From an uncultured delta proteobacterium (lineage in GTDB: Bacteria > Desulfobacterota > Desulfovibrionia > Desulfovibrionales > Desulfovibrionaceae): DNA of 64,000 nucleotides. Location of the stretch: NCBI GenBank assembly GCA_903835685.1, contig CAILNX010000054.1, positions 1-64,000 of the forward strand. The letters run 5' to 3'. Shown here piece by piece: positions 1 to 6,337 of the stretch. Position numbers and translations under genes: made by a program. The stretch's first letter is position 1; each line of letters begins with the position of its first letter. The notes under the pieces are model-generated. The model was not told the DNA's origin. It saw only the letters and a list, made by a program, of their open reading frames with translations, and made no database searches.

Positions 1-1
1 G

Positions 2-100
2 GAGTCTAGTACTGGAAACGGTTTCATTCGATCTACTGAAGCCGTCTTGATCGCACTGAAAAGTGTGATCGGGATGGGACTGCACAAAGACCTTGTCTAA
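2..100 (+). CDS. 3' end of an unknown protein, truncated by window edge
   Basis: An open frame runs from base 2 to a TAA at 98-100, giving a 32-residue tail ending in GMGLHKDLV. The stop lies inside the stem of the terminator that follows, as expected for a genuine last gene of a transcript. Too little is present to name a family. It is in the same orientation as the three small genes that follow, so it is probably another gene of the same integrated element. Another frame is open for only 16 codons, so this reading is likely but not certain. Confidence 0.4.
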   Translation, partial: ESSTGNGFIRSTEAVLIALKSVIGMGLHKDLV

Positions 101-119
101 CAAGATAGGGTCTTTTTTT
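86..119 (+). terminator. intrinsic terminator
   Basis: AAAGACC (86-92) pairs with GGTCTTT (109-115), with further pairing of CTTG with CAAG inside, and a T tract follows. It closes the partial gene at 2-100. Confidence 0.8.
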
Positions 120-126
120 ATTTGGT

Positions 127-140
127 GCGGCAAGATTGTA
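127..140 (+). promoter_or_regulatory. GCGGCAAGATT element, copy 1
   Basis: GCGGCAAGATTGTA begins 67 bp before the start of the gene at 194. The same 11-bp core recurs at 593 and 1271, each time just after a terminator and before a new gene. An A+T-rich stretch with TATAGACATAAT lies between it and the gene and could hold a -10 box. The role is inferred: an activator site or part of a promoter. Confidence 0.55.
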
Positions 141-193
141 CTTTCGCATTATCAATATAGACATAATTCAAGTAAACAAACTTGGAGGTCTTT

Positions 194-523
194 ATGGGAG
201 ACAAGTATTGGGACATGGGCATGGTTCTTTGCGGTGTAAGCTTTGAAGCATATCGCGATTGGGAGCATGTGATTGATATTCAGGAAACAGAAAAACTAGA
301 ACAATATGTTGTTGGTGTTTGCCGTGAATGGTACGGCATCAAAGACGAAACACTTTTCAATCTTCAGGTCGATCTTGTTCTGGCTGAGGTATTCGAACTG
401 TCCAATCACATGAATATTCCTGAAACGGATATTGATTTAATCGTGATGATTATTGGGAACATGCTTTCAAGCAAGCTTCTTAAATCAGGAAGGAACTGGT
501 TCAAGATGGCTTATCCAGAATAA
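194..523 (+). CDS. hypothetical protein, 109 aa
   Basis: I do not recognise this family. The protein is small, acidic and soluble, with no signal peptide or membrane segment. It has aromatic residues near the N terminus (KYWDMGM, REWYGIKDE) and a hydrophobic helix-like C-terminal part (DIDLIVMIIGNML). The start is the ATG at 194, with GGAGG at 184-188. A TTG 12 bases earlier lies before the ribosome binding site and is less likely. The gene is transcribed alone, with the GCGGCAAGATT element upstream and a terminator downstream, and is A+T-richer than the rest of the window. It is probably accessory cargo of the element that ends near the tRNA-Glu gene. Confidence 0.75.
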   Translation: MGDKYWDMGMVLCGVSFEAYRDWEHVIDIQETEKLEQYVVGVCREWYGIKDETLFNLQVDLVLAEVFELSNHMNIPETDIDLIVMIIGNMLSSKLLKSGRNWFKMAYPE

Positions 524-555
524 TCTGCTGAATCTAAATTCTGCCGACTTCAAAC

Positions 556-588
556 AAGGACTATGTATAAAAACATGGTCCTTTTTTC
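556..588 (+). terminator. intrinsic terminator
   Basis: AAGGACTATG pairs with CATGGTCCTT around a short A-rich loop and is followed by a T run. It ends the transcript of the gene at 194-523. Confidence 0.85.
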
Positions 589-592
589 TTTC

Positions 593-603
593 GCGGCAAG
601 ATT
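593..603 (+). promoter_or_regulatory. GCGGCAAGATT element, copy 2
   Basis: GCGGCAAGATT lies 86 bp before the ATG at 679 and immediately after a terminator. It is identical in its 11-bp core to copies at 127 and 1271. TATATATTATAC follows closer to the gene and may be the -10 region. Confidence 0.55.
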
Positions 604-678
604 CATCAAGAGAATTTTAACTATCTCCATTTGAGCATAGAAATATATATTATACACAAACTCTAATCGGAGGTTTTT

Positions 679-1095
679 ATGAGTAAGAAGTCGGATGACA
701 AGGAACTCGTATCACCTGTGGAAGGAAATGAAATTCCTGAAGGAGAACCAACCAATGACAAGAAGAAGCGTGTATTTGAAAGTAGGTACAATCCTATCGC
801 GCTTCGCGATCTCATCTTTGCTGGCAATAATGCTTTTCAGATTTGTCAAGCATTGAACATCAAGCACAAGCAGACCTTAAAACAGTATGTCTTGAAGCTT
901 ATCAATGAGGACCAGACATTTTACGATGTCAAGGGCCTCATCATGAAAGATGCTCGCAGACCTCGAATCAATCCAAAAGGAGAGATTCGGATCAACTTAA
1001 AGAAGTTGAATATTCTGGGAGAACATTTTCAAGCAGGTGATGAGTTCCATACCATTGTCGATGATGATGGACGACTCATATTGACCAAGATTTGA
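679..1095 (+). CDS. putative DNA-binding protein with AbrB/SpoVT-like C terminus
   Basis: The 138-residue protein has three parts. Residues 1-35 are charged and probably disordered. Residues 40-75 contain a possible helix-turn-helix (NAFQICQALNIKHKQTLKQY). Residues 95-138 read GEIRINLKKLNILGEHFQAG followed by a dDGRLILTK ending, which follows the pattern of swapped-hairpin AbrB/SpoVT DNA-binding domains. This fits a small transcription factor of a mobile element. The start ATG has CGGAGG at 668-673. The gene is monocistronic, with a strong terminator behind it and the GCGGCAAGATT element in front, so it could itself regulate the element-bearing genes; that is a guess. No family name is certain. 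Confidence 0.6.
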   Translation: MSKKSDDKELVSPVEGNEIPEGEPTNDKKKRVFESRYNPIALRDLIFAGNNAFQICQALNIKHKQTLKQYVLKLINEDQTFYDVKGLIMKDARRPRINPKGEIRINLKKLNILGEHFQAGDEFHTIVDDDGRLILTKI

Positions 1096-1100
1096 GTGTT

Positions 1101-1144
1101 AAAAAGGGAGCTGCGCACGATTGGAAAATTGTGCGTAGCTCTTT
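1101..1144 (+). terminator. strong, nearly symmetrical terminator
   Basis: GGAGCTGCGCACGATT pairs with AATTGTGCGTAGCTC around a GGAA loop, preceded by five A and followed by TTT. It could act on both strands. Confidence 0.75.
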
Positions 1145-1270
1145 CACTTGTGAGTAATTTGATCAAAATTCATCATGAATTTTGAATGTACGATTTTACA
1201 TAGAAACGTACATTGGGAATAATTTTCTGGTAAAATCTATTGATGGCAATCGGTTATAAGGTTTTGTGAG

Positions 1271-1283
1271 GCGGCAAGATTGT
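1271..1283 (+). promoter_or_regulatory. GCGGCAAGATT element, copy 3
   Basis: GCGGCAAGATTGT lies 79 bp before the ATG at 1350. It shares 13 bases with copy 1 and 11 with copy 2. The sequence between it and the gene is again A+T-rich. Confidence 0.55.
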
Positions 1284-1349
1284 CCCGTGCCATTTTGAAA
1301 GTAAGTTTTTATAGGAATATTTACAAATTCAAACATTGGAGGTCCAGTT

Positions 1350-1907
1350 ATGCAGGTGCAACCGATTACTGATCTTAAGCATGTGAAGAGCATCAAAAGA
1401 CTTCTTTCCGACAGACCTAGAGACCATTTGCTATTCGTGCTTGGGGTAAACTCCGGCCTTCGTGTTCAAGATATTCTAGTCTTGAAGATTAAGGATGTCA
1501 TCGGATTAAAGGTCGGAGAAAGGGTCAGCTTGAAAGAGAAGAAAACAGGTAAAGACAATGTTTTCATCGTCAATTCTGACATTCACAAAGCAATTTCTGA
1601 ATACTTTGCCTCGATTGACCTGGATGAAAATAATTTCATCTTTAAAAGCAGAAAAGGTAAGAATTCACCAATTACAACTTATGCGGTTACGCAAATGGTT
1701 AAAAGGTGGGCAAACGAAGTATCTTGTAAAGGAAACTATGGTGCTCACACACTTCGCAAGACTTGGTGTTATCAACAAAGGATGCAATATGGCGTTTCTT
1801 GGGAAGTGCTTTCGAAGAGATTGCAACACAGTTCACCATCGATCACCAGAAGATATATCGGTGTCGGCCCGGAAGAGGTCGAAGCAGTCTTACTGAACTC
1901 GATCTGA
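1350..1907 (+). CDS. short tyrosine recombinase (catalytic domain only)
   Basis: This 185-residue protein is a phage-integrase-type recombinase reduced to the catalytic domain. The active-site set is visible: Arg38 in SGLRVQD, the HTLRK box, the His in LQHSS and the nucleophile Tyr in RRYIGV. Full-length phage integrases are 350-400 residues with an N-terminal arm-binding domain, which is absent here. Short forms of this kind are common on plasmids and integrative elements, where they resolve multimers or act as accessory recombinases. The start has GGAGG at 1338-1342. It is the third gene in the window with the upstream GCGGCAAGATT element. A terminator follows directly, so it is transcribed separately from the full-length integrase downstream. 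Confidence 0.85.
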   Translation: MQVQPITDLKHVKSIKRLLSDRPRDHLLFVLGVNSGLRVQDILVLKIKDVIGLKVGERVSLKEKKTGKDNVFIVNSDIHKAISEYFASIDLDENNFIFKSRKGKNSPITTYAVTQMVKRWANEVSCKGNYGAHTLRKTWCYQQRMQYGVSWEVLSKRLQHSSPSITRRYIGVGPEEVEAVLLNSI

Positions 1908-1922
1908 CCAGACACGACAGAC

Positions 1923-1946
1923 AGGGGCCTTCACCGGCCCCTTTTT
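1923..1946 (+). terminator. intrinsic terminator
   Basis: GGGGCC and GGCCCC pair around TTCACC and are followed by TTTTT. It ends the recombinase transcript. Confidence 0.9.
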
Positions 1947-2292
1947 CATGGCCGAAGGGAAAATCGGGGTCCAGGACGGAAATTTTGTTGGGGTGCTGAT
2001 GAACGAAATATATTAATCATATAAGCTATTTGCCCCAACAGCCCAAAGATTGTCGAAAAAAACTTCAAAAAAGTTTTGGTCTCTGAATCGGGCAAAGTCC
2101 CCCTCTCAATCGGGCAATGTTTTCCAAAACAGTATGAAAGTGGAGCAAACAATGTCTGTAAATCGGTCTCACAGGGCAAGGTTAAGTCACTGAAACTATT
2201 GAAATAATATCTTGCCAGGGGGGGGTTTTCGGTTTTAGAGGAGGGGTGTCGGACCCTGAAGAATTCAGGCCGGTGCTGGTGGAGGTGCTTGC
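1947..2292 (+). other. non-coding stretch with inverted and direct repeats
   Basis: No gene is visible. The stretch holds an inverted repeat AAAACTT-caaaa-AAGTTTT (2059-2077), two direct copies of AATCGGGCAA (2087-2096 and 2108-2117), and a palindrome TGTTTTCCAAAACA (2118-2131). A G run (2219-2226) lies nearer the next gene. The direct repeats could be integrase arm sites and the palindrome an operator for the HTH protein encoded next; both are inferences from position. Confidence 0.4.
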
Positions 2293-2664
2293 ATGACCCT
2301 GAACGAGAAGCTCGGAAGACCCCTGAAAGTCGCGGAAATGGCGGCTCTCCTGGGTGTTTCCAAGAACACCGTCAGGCGGCACCGCGAGAGATGGGGCGGG
2401 GTCGAAGTGGCCCCTGGTGAATTACGGTTCTTCGAAAATATCGTGGAGGAGAAGATCAATGCCAACTTTAGTGAAGAAATACAGTGCACCCCGATTGAAA
2501 GGGGTCGTGACGGTCAACGGTCAGCGGCGGGAGAAGGTGTTCCCGGACAACTCCCAGAAAAGCTACCGCGCCGCCGTGCAGTGGGAGGACCTAGCCCGCA
2601 AAGGGCTTCTGATGGAGTCAACGTCAACCGCCACGGTCTCTGTGACCCTGCTGGCGTGGAGTAA
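2293..2664 (+). CDS. excisionase-like HTH protein overlapping the integrase
   Basis: The first 55 residues form a MerR/Xis-like winged HTH (KVAEMAALLGVSKNTVRRHR) ending in a charged helix. The start ATG has GGAGGT at 2281-2286. After about codon 56 the frame runs 206 bp inside the integrase gene. There the product is proline- and arginine-rich and looks like a shadow of the integrase, so the functional part is probably only the HTH. It may be a directionality factor for the integrase. The long overlap is odd: the HTH could have lost its natural stop by a frameshift, or the two frames could once have been one HTH-integrase fusion. Confidence 0.6.
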   Translation: MTLNEKLGRPLKVAEMAALLGVSKNTVRRHRERWGGVEVAPGELRFFENIVEEKINANFSEEIQCTPIERGRDGQRSAAGEGVPGQLPEKLPRRRAVGGPSPQRASDGVNVNRHGLCDPAGVE

Positions 2665-3556
2665 CGAGTACCTGGACTACTCCGACGAAGCCCAGAGCAA
2701 GAAGACCTATCTGGAGAAGAAGGCGACCTTCCAGCGGTTCGTGCGACAGATGGGTCCGACCACGTCGGTGGAGGACCTGACCCTGCCCGGGGTCATGCAG
2801 TTCCTGCGGGTACAGAACAGGACCCGCTCTGGATACGCCGCCAATCGGGACAGGAAGAATCTTGCAGCTGGCTGGGGCTGGGGACGCAAGTACATGGCGA
2901 ACTTCCCCAGGACCCCGAATCCGTTCCTGGAGACGGATCGGTTCGCAGAAGTGCGTTCGCCCCGGTACGTCCCGGCGGAAGCTGATTTCTGGACCGCCTT
3001 TCACAAGGCGGAGGGCCAGGACAAGGTCATCCTGATGACGGCTCTGCATCTGGGGCTTCGGAAAAGCGAGCTGTACGGGATCATGCTCGATGATCTGGAC
3101 CTGACGGGCAGAAACATCAGGGTGAGCACCTGCAAGCGTGAAGGCGGCACCACGGAGTTCGACACGCTGCCTCTGACGGAGACCCTGGCCCGGGCTCTGG
3201 AGGAGTGGATCAGGGTCCGTCCGGTGAATTCCGACCACCTGTTCGTGAATCTGGGGAAGGAGGAGTTCGCTCACCCGCACTACGGAAAGGCCATCGTGTC
3301 CCGGCAGCACTTCATGAACAAGCTGTGCGCCCGGTCTGGGGTGAAGCCCTTTGGACTGCATGCCATCCGTCATCTGACGGCGACCACGGTCTTCAACGAG
3401 GGCCAGCCCTTGTCGGTCATCCAGGCCATCCTTCGGCACAAATCCCCGGCGACGACCATGCGCTACTTGCACAGTCTGGGGCTGAACCAGACCCGTGAAG
3501 CCCTGTCGTCCGTGATGGAACGGCGGGATGGAACGGCTCCGGCCGCATCACTATAA
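2459..3556 (+). CDS. site-specific tyrosine integrase
   Basis: This 365-residue protein is a full-length phage-type integrase. Residues 1-60 look like an arm-type binding domain (VTVNGQRREKVF), followed by a SAM-like core-binding region with the usual basic helix, then the catalytic domain. The catalytic residues are visible: Arg in HLGLRKSEL, His and Arg in LHAIRHLTA, His in LRHKSP and Tyr in TTMRYLHS. I chose the ATG at 2459 because GGAGGA lies at 2445-2450 and the upstream in-frame residues are low-quality shadow. It is probably the recombinase that placed this element next to the tRNA-Glu gene at 4598-4673, whose 3' end faces it. Confidence 0.88.
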   Translation: MPTLVKKYSAPRLKGVVTVNGQRREKVFPDNSQKSYRAAVQWEDLARKGLLMESTSTATVSVTLLAWSNEYLDYSDEAQSKKTYLEKKATFQRFVRQMGPTTSVEDLTLPGVMQFLRVQNRTRSGYAANRDRKNLAAGWGWGRKYMANFPRTPNPFLETDRFAEVRSPRYVPAEADFWTAFHKAEGQDKVILMTALHLGLRKSELYGIMLDDLDLTGRNIRVSTCKREGGTTEFDTLPLTETLARALEEWIRVRPVNSDHLFVNLGKEEFAHPHYGKAIVSRQHFMNKLCARSGVKPFGLHAIRHLTATTVFNEGQPLSVIQAILRHKSPATTMRYLHSLGLNQTREALSSVMERRDGTAPAASL

Positions 3557-3610
3557 CCTGTAACCCGTGGGGGGGGCCGATTGGTCCCCCCCGCAACAAG
3601 GAGAAAACTG

Positions 3611-3934
3611 ATGAATCTTATTTTTCGGGGCTCATGGATAAGGTTGGAAAGGAGATTTATTGAGGCGGGCATCAAAGGGTGGTGGGAGTATCCCAAACCC
3701 CAGATACACCATGTGTTCACCGCATACGGCAGGGGCTCGATGGACTGGTACATCACCAGCAAAAAGAGGCAGTTCATTTTCCAGGGTGCGGAGCCCGGAA
3801 AGACCTGGTTGGAGCAGGCTGTGACCCGGGCACTTGCTCCCAAAACTGCTCAGGAACACATCGATCAGATGGCCAACGACTGCAAGAACGATGTCGAGAT
3901 TCTGCCCGGTGATCCGGGTTGGTTTGAAGTGTAG
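3611..3934 (+). CDS. hypothetical protein, 107 aa
   Basis: I do not recognise the family. The protein is soluble and rich in tryptophan and basic residues in its first half (RRFIEAGIKGWWEYPKPQIH), with an acidic C terminus ending PGDPGWFEV. There is no signal peptide or membrane segment. The ATG at 3611 is chosen because AAGGAG lies at 3598-3603; a GTG at 3581 is in frame but has no ribosome binding site. The gene follows the integrase by 54 bp, with only a G/C-rich hairpin lacking a T tract between them, and may be co-transcribed with it. A clear terminator follows. Confidence 0.65.
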   Translation: MNLIFRGSWIRLERRFIEAGIKGWWEYPKPQIHHVFTAYGRGSMDWYITSKKRQFIFQGAEPGKTWLEQAVTRALAPKTAQEHIDQMANDCKNDVEILPGDPGWFEV

Positions 3935-3959
3935 ATCGGGCTGGGCGGCGATGAACAAC

Positions 3960-3992
3960 AGGGGGTGTCCGAAAGGGCATCCCTTTTTTTGT
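3960..3992 (+). terminator. intrinsic terminator
   Basis: GGGGTGTCC pairs with GGGCATCCC (with G-T pairs) around a GAAA tetraloop and is followed by seven T. Confidence 0.85.
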
Positions 3993-4084
3993 GCCCGTGG
4001 ACAACATGCGGTCAGAGATGGTTGCTGGATCGCACGAAGAAGGGTATGGACGAGGCAGAAATTTGTTACATGGGAGTGGGTTGC

Positions 4085-4360
4085 ATGAACAAGAGCGAAC
4101 TGATCGAAAAGCTGGCTGGAACCTACAAGCTCAACCTGCTGGACGCTGCCAACATCGTCAATGCCTTTGTCGACTCCATGGCCGACCAACTGAAAGCAGG
4201 TGGCCGGGTTGAGATTCGAGGGTTTGGTACGTTCAGCGTCAGGGAATATGCTGGCTATGCTGGTCGGAACCCTATGACCGGTGAAAGTGTTTCTGTCGCA
4301 CCGAAGAAGCTGCCGTATTTTAGGGCATCACCGGCGCTGAAAGACTTCATGCAGGGGTAG
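4085..4360 (+). CDS. HU/IHF-family DNA-bending protein
   Basis: The 91-residue product has the full length and pattern of HU/IHF proteins: an N-terminal helical dimerisation part (MNKSELIEKLAG), then GGRVEIRGFGTFSVRE and the arm motif GRNPMTGESV followed by a KKLPYF strand. The GRNPxTGE arm carries the proline that intercalates into DNA. It most resembles IHF subunits rather than HU. The start at 4085 is fixed by the conserved N terminus, with a G-rich ribosome binding site at 4072-4080. In this setting it probably serves the nearby integrase as a bending cofactor. The 195 bp after it (to 4555) hold no gene that I can see. Confidence 0.9.
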   Translation: MNKSELIEKLAGTYKLNLLDAANIVNAFVDSMADQLKAGGRVEIRGFGTFSVREYAGYAGRNPMTGESVSVAPKKLPYFRASPALKDFMQG

Positions 4361-4555
4361 CTGGGCTTTTTCCTCCATCACAGATATTTGGCCCGCTGCA
4401 TCCAACAAGGTCTTCAAACTGCACGGGGCGATTCCATACGGTTTTGAGATGAAATAGCCGCGTGTCGCTGCGCCCGCCAGCATGAGCCCCAGCACCAACA
4501 AGAATCATAGGACAGCGGCGTGAAATCGGAAAATGTGTCCGGTCTTGTGTCCGAA

Positions 4556-4590
4556 CGAAAAAAGGACCCCGGATTGCTCCGAAGTCCTTG
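4556..4590 (-). terminator. terminator of the tRNA operon
   Basis: On the minus strand AAGGAC..CGGA pairs with TCCG..GTCCTT and is followed by a T run. It lies 8 bp beyond the tRNA-Glu 3' end. Confidence 0.8.
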
Positions 4591-4597
4591 ATTTTCT

Positions 4598-4673
4598 TGG
4601 CGTCCCCAACGAGGTTTGAACTCGTGTTAACGGCGTGAGAGGCCGTCGTCCTAGGCCACTAGACGATGGGGAC
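4598..4673 (-). tRNA. tRNA-Glu (anticodon CUC)
   Basis: On the minus strand a 76-nt cloverleaf can be drawn: acceptor GTCCCCA/TGGGGAC, anticodon stem ACGGC/GCCGT around the loop CTCTCAC (anticodon CUC), T arm with GTTCAAACC, discriminator G and an encoded CCA. Its 3' end faces the element at 1-4597, the usual geometry for integration into a tRNA gene. Confidence 0.95.
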
Positions 4674-4685
4674 GTCTGTGTAAAT

Positions 4686-4761
4686 TGGTGGGCCGTGAAG
4701 GACTTGAACCTTCGACTCTCTGCTTAAAAGGCAGATACTCTACCTACTGAGTTAACGGCCC
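4686..4761 (-). tRNA. tRNA-Lys (anticodon UUU)
   Basis: On the minus strand the acceptor stem is GGGCCGT/ACGGCCC, the anticodon loop is CTTTTAA (UUU), the T arm contains GGTTCAAGTCC, and CCA is encoded. It is transcribed just ahead of tRNA-Glu, 12 bp away, as one unit. Confidence 0.95.
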
Positions 4762-5071
4762 CCGGATCAAAAAGGAAGGTTCACATACCTATCCCCACCG
4801 GAGCCTGTCAAGCAAAAAGGCGGCGGTATCTCGCCTGGCGCGGGAGCCCGTGGGCTTTTCGTCCGTCGCGGCCGTGACGGACAGACCTCTACCTGCCCCG
4901 GCCCCCCCCGTCAAGGGGGCGGAAACGGAAATTCCCCGAAACCCGGCTATCGGCCCAGGCCAACGGTTCCCGGTCCTTTAAAAAATTCTCCTTGCAATTT
5001 GCCCTTATGCTGTCTACGAAGCCTCTCTTAACGTATGATGCCAATTCTGCCTTTTGCGAGGAGAAATCGCC
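4762..5071. other. divergent intergenic region
   Basis: The stretch holds the tRNA promoter on the minus strand near 4783-4811 and the leader of the PaaK-like gene on the plus strand. Between them are GC-rich segments with a C/G hairpin near 4900. I see no further gene and no convincing plus-strand promoter. Confidence 0.5.
4783..4811 (-). promoter_or_regulatory. sigma-70 promoter of the tRNA-Lys/tRNA-Glu operon
   Basis: On the minus strand TTGACA (4806-4811) and GTATGT (4783-4788) are separated by exactly 17 bp. The start point would lie about 15 bases before tRNA-Lys. Confidence 0.75.
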
Positions 5072-6337
5072 ATGACCCGCAAGGATCGCACCGAGGGAAT
5101 CTACAGCCGCCGCGAGGTTCTGGACGAGTCCGAACGCCGCCAGTACCACTTGATCCAGCTCAAGGAACTGCTGTCCTACGCCTACCGCTATTCCGAGGAC
5201 GTGAAAAAGCGCTTCGACCGCTCCCAGTTCCACGTGGACAAGTTCAAGACCCTGACTGACTTAAAACACATCCCCATCCTCAAGAAGAAGGAGCTCATCT
5301 TCCTCCAGTCCATGGGTCCCCGCCTGGGCGGGCTTCTGACCAAGGATCTGGGCGAGCTGCGCCGGGTATTTCTCTCCCCTGGCCCCATCTTCGATCCTGA
5401 AGACCGCCACGACGACTACTGGGGCTGGACTGAGGGCTTTTACGCCGCAGGCTTCCGCTCCGGGGACGTGTGCCAGATCACCTTCAACTACCACCTGGCC
5501 CCGGCCGGGCTCATGTTCGAGGAGCCGCTGAAAAACCTGGGCTGCGCCGTGATTCCGGCCGGCCCGGGCAACACCGGCACCCAGCTCGACATCATGCAGA
5601 AGCTGCGTGTCACCGGGTACATCGGCACGCCCAGCTACCTCATGCACCTGGCCCAGAAGGCCGAGGAAGGGGGCATGAGCCTGCGCAAGGACTTCTTCAT
5701 GGAGGTGGCCTTTGTCACCGGCGAGAAGCTCTCCGAGAAGCTGCGCAGCACCCTGGAGAAGAAGTTCGACATGATCATGCGCCAGGGCTACGGCACGGCC
5801 GACGTGGGCTGCATCGGCTACGAATGCTTCCACAAGACCGGCCTGCACATCTCCAACCGGGTGTTCGTGGAGATCTGCCATCCGGACACCGGCATCCCGC
5901 TGAAAGACGGCGAGGTGGGCGAGATCGTGGTCACGGCCTTCAACAAGACCTATCCCCTGATCCGCCTGGCCACCGGCGACCTGGGCTATGTGGACCGCTC
6001 ACCCTGCGCCTGCGGCCGTTCCACCCCGCGCCTGGGCAAGATCGTGGGCCGGGTGGACACCACGGCCCGCATCAAGGGCATGTTCGTGTACCCCCACCAG
6101 GTGGAGCAGGTCATGAGCCAGTTCGAGGACGTCAAGCGCTGGCAGATCGAGGTCACCAACCCGGGCGGCATCGACGAGATGACCCTCCACGTGGAGGCCA
6201 GCAACTTCAAGCGCGAAGACGAGATGCTGCACATGTTCCGCGAAAAGATCAAACTGCGTCCCATCCTCAAGATCGTGGCCCCGGGCACCCTGCCCCCGCA
6301 GATTCGGCCCATTGAGGACAAGCGTTCATGGGATTAG
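5072..6337 (+). CDS. phenylacetate-CoA ligase family protein (PaaK-like)
   Basis: The 421-residue protein has the PaaK fold order: N-terminal region, adenylate-forming core with QGYGTADVGCIGYEC and RLATGDLGYVDRS, a CACGR turn typical of this family, then a C-terminal domain with RVDTTARIKGMFVYPHQVE. Characterised family members make aryl-CoA thioesters through an acyl-AMP. The usual ATP-binding loop SSGTTGKP is not present; the matching place reads FLSPGPIFDPED, so activity or ATP use may be altered. The start at 5072 has GAGGAG at 5058-5063. It overlaps the next gene by 10 bp. The substrate is unknown, and no phenylacetate pathway genes are nearby. Confidence 0.8.
   Translation: MTRKDRTEGIYSRREVLDESERRQYHLIQLKELLSYAYRYSEDVKKRFDRSQFHVDKFKTLTDLKHIPILKKKELIFLQSMGPRLGGLLTKDLGELRRVFLSPGPIFDPEDRHDDYWGWTEGFYAAGFRSGDVCQITFNYHLAPAGLMFEEPLKNLGCAVIPAGPGNTGTQLDIMQKLRVTGYIGTPSYLMHLAQKAEEGGMSLRKDFFMEVAFVTGEKLSEKLRSTLEKKFDMIMRQGYGTADVGCIGYECFHKTGLHISNRVFVEICHPDTGIPLKDGEVGEIVVTAFNKTYPLIRLATGDLGYVDRSPCACGRSTPRLGKIVGRVDTTARIKGMFVYPHQVEQVMSQFEDVKRWQIEVTNPGGIDEMTLHVEASNFKREDEMLHMFREKIKLRPILKIVAPGTLPPQIRPIEDKRSWD

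Noticed and set aside
127-1283. GCGGCAAGATT elements as sigma-54 promoters
   Set aside because: The GG is not followed by GC ten bases later in any of the three copies, so the -24/-12 pattern is missing.
1196-1396. Minus-strand open frame upstream of the short recombinase
   Set aside because: It covers the promoter region and the repeated element, has no ribosome binding site and no recognisable domain.
3563-3592. G/C-rich hairpin after the integrase as a terminator
   Set aside because: The stem is mostly G run against C run and has no T tract. It may pause polymerase but I cannot support termination.
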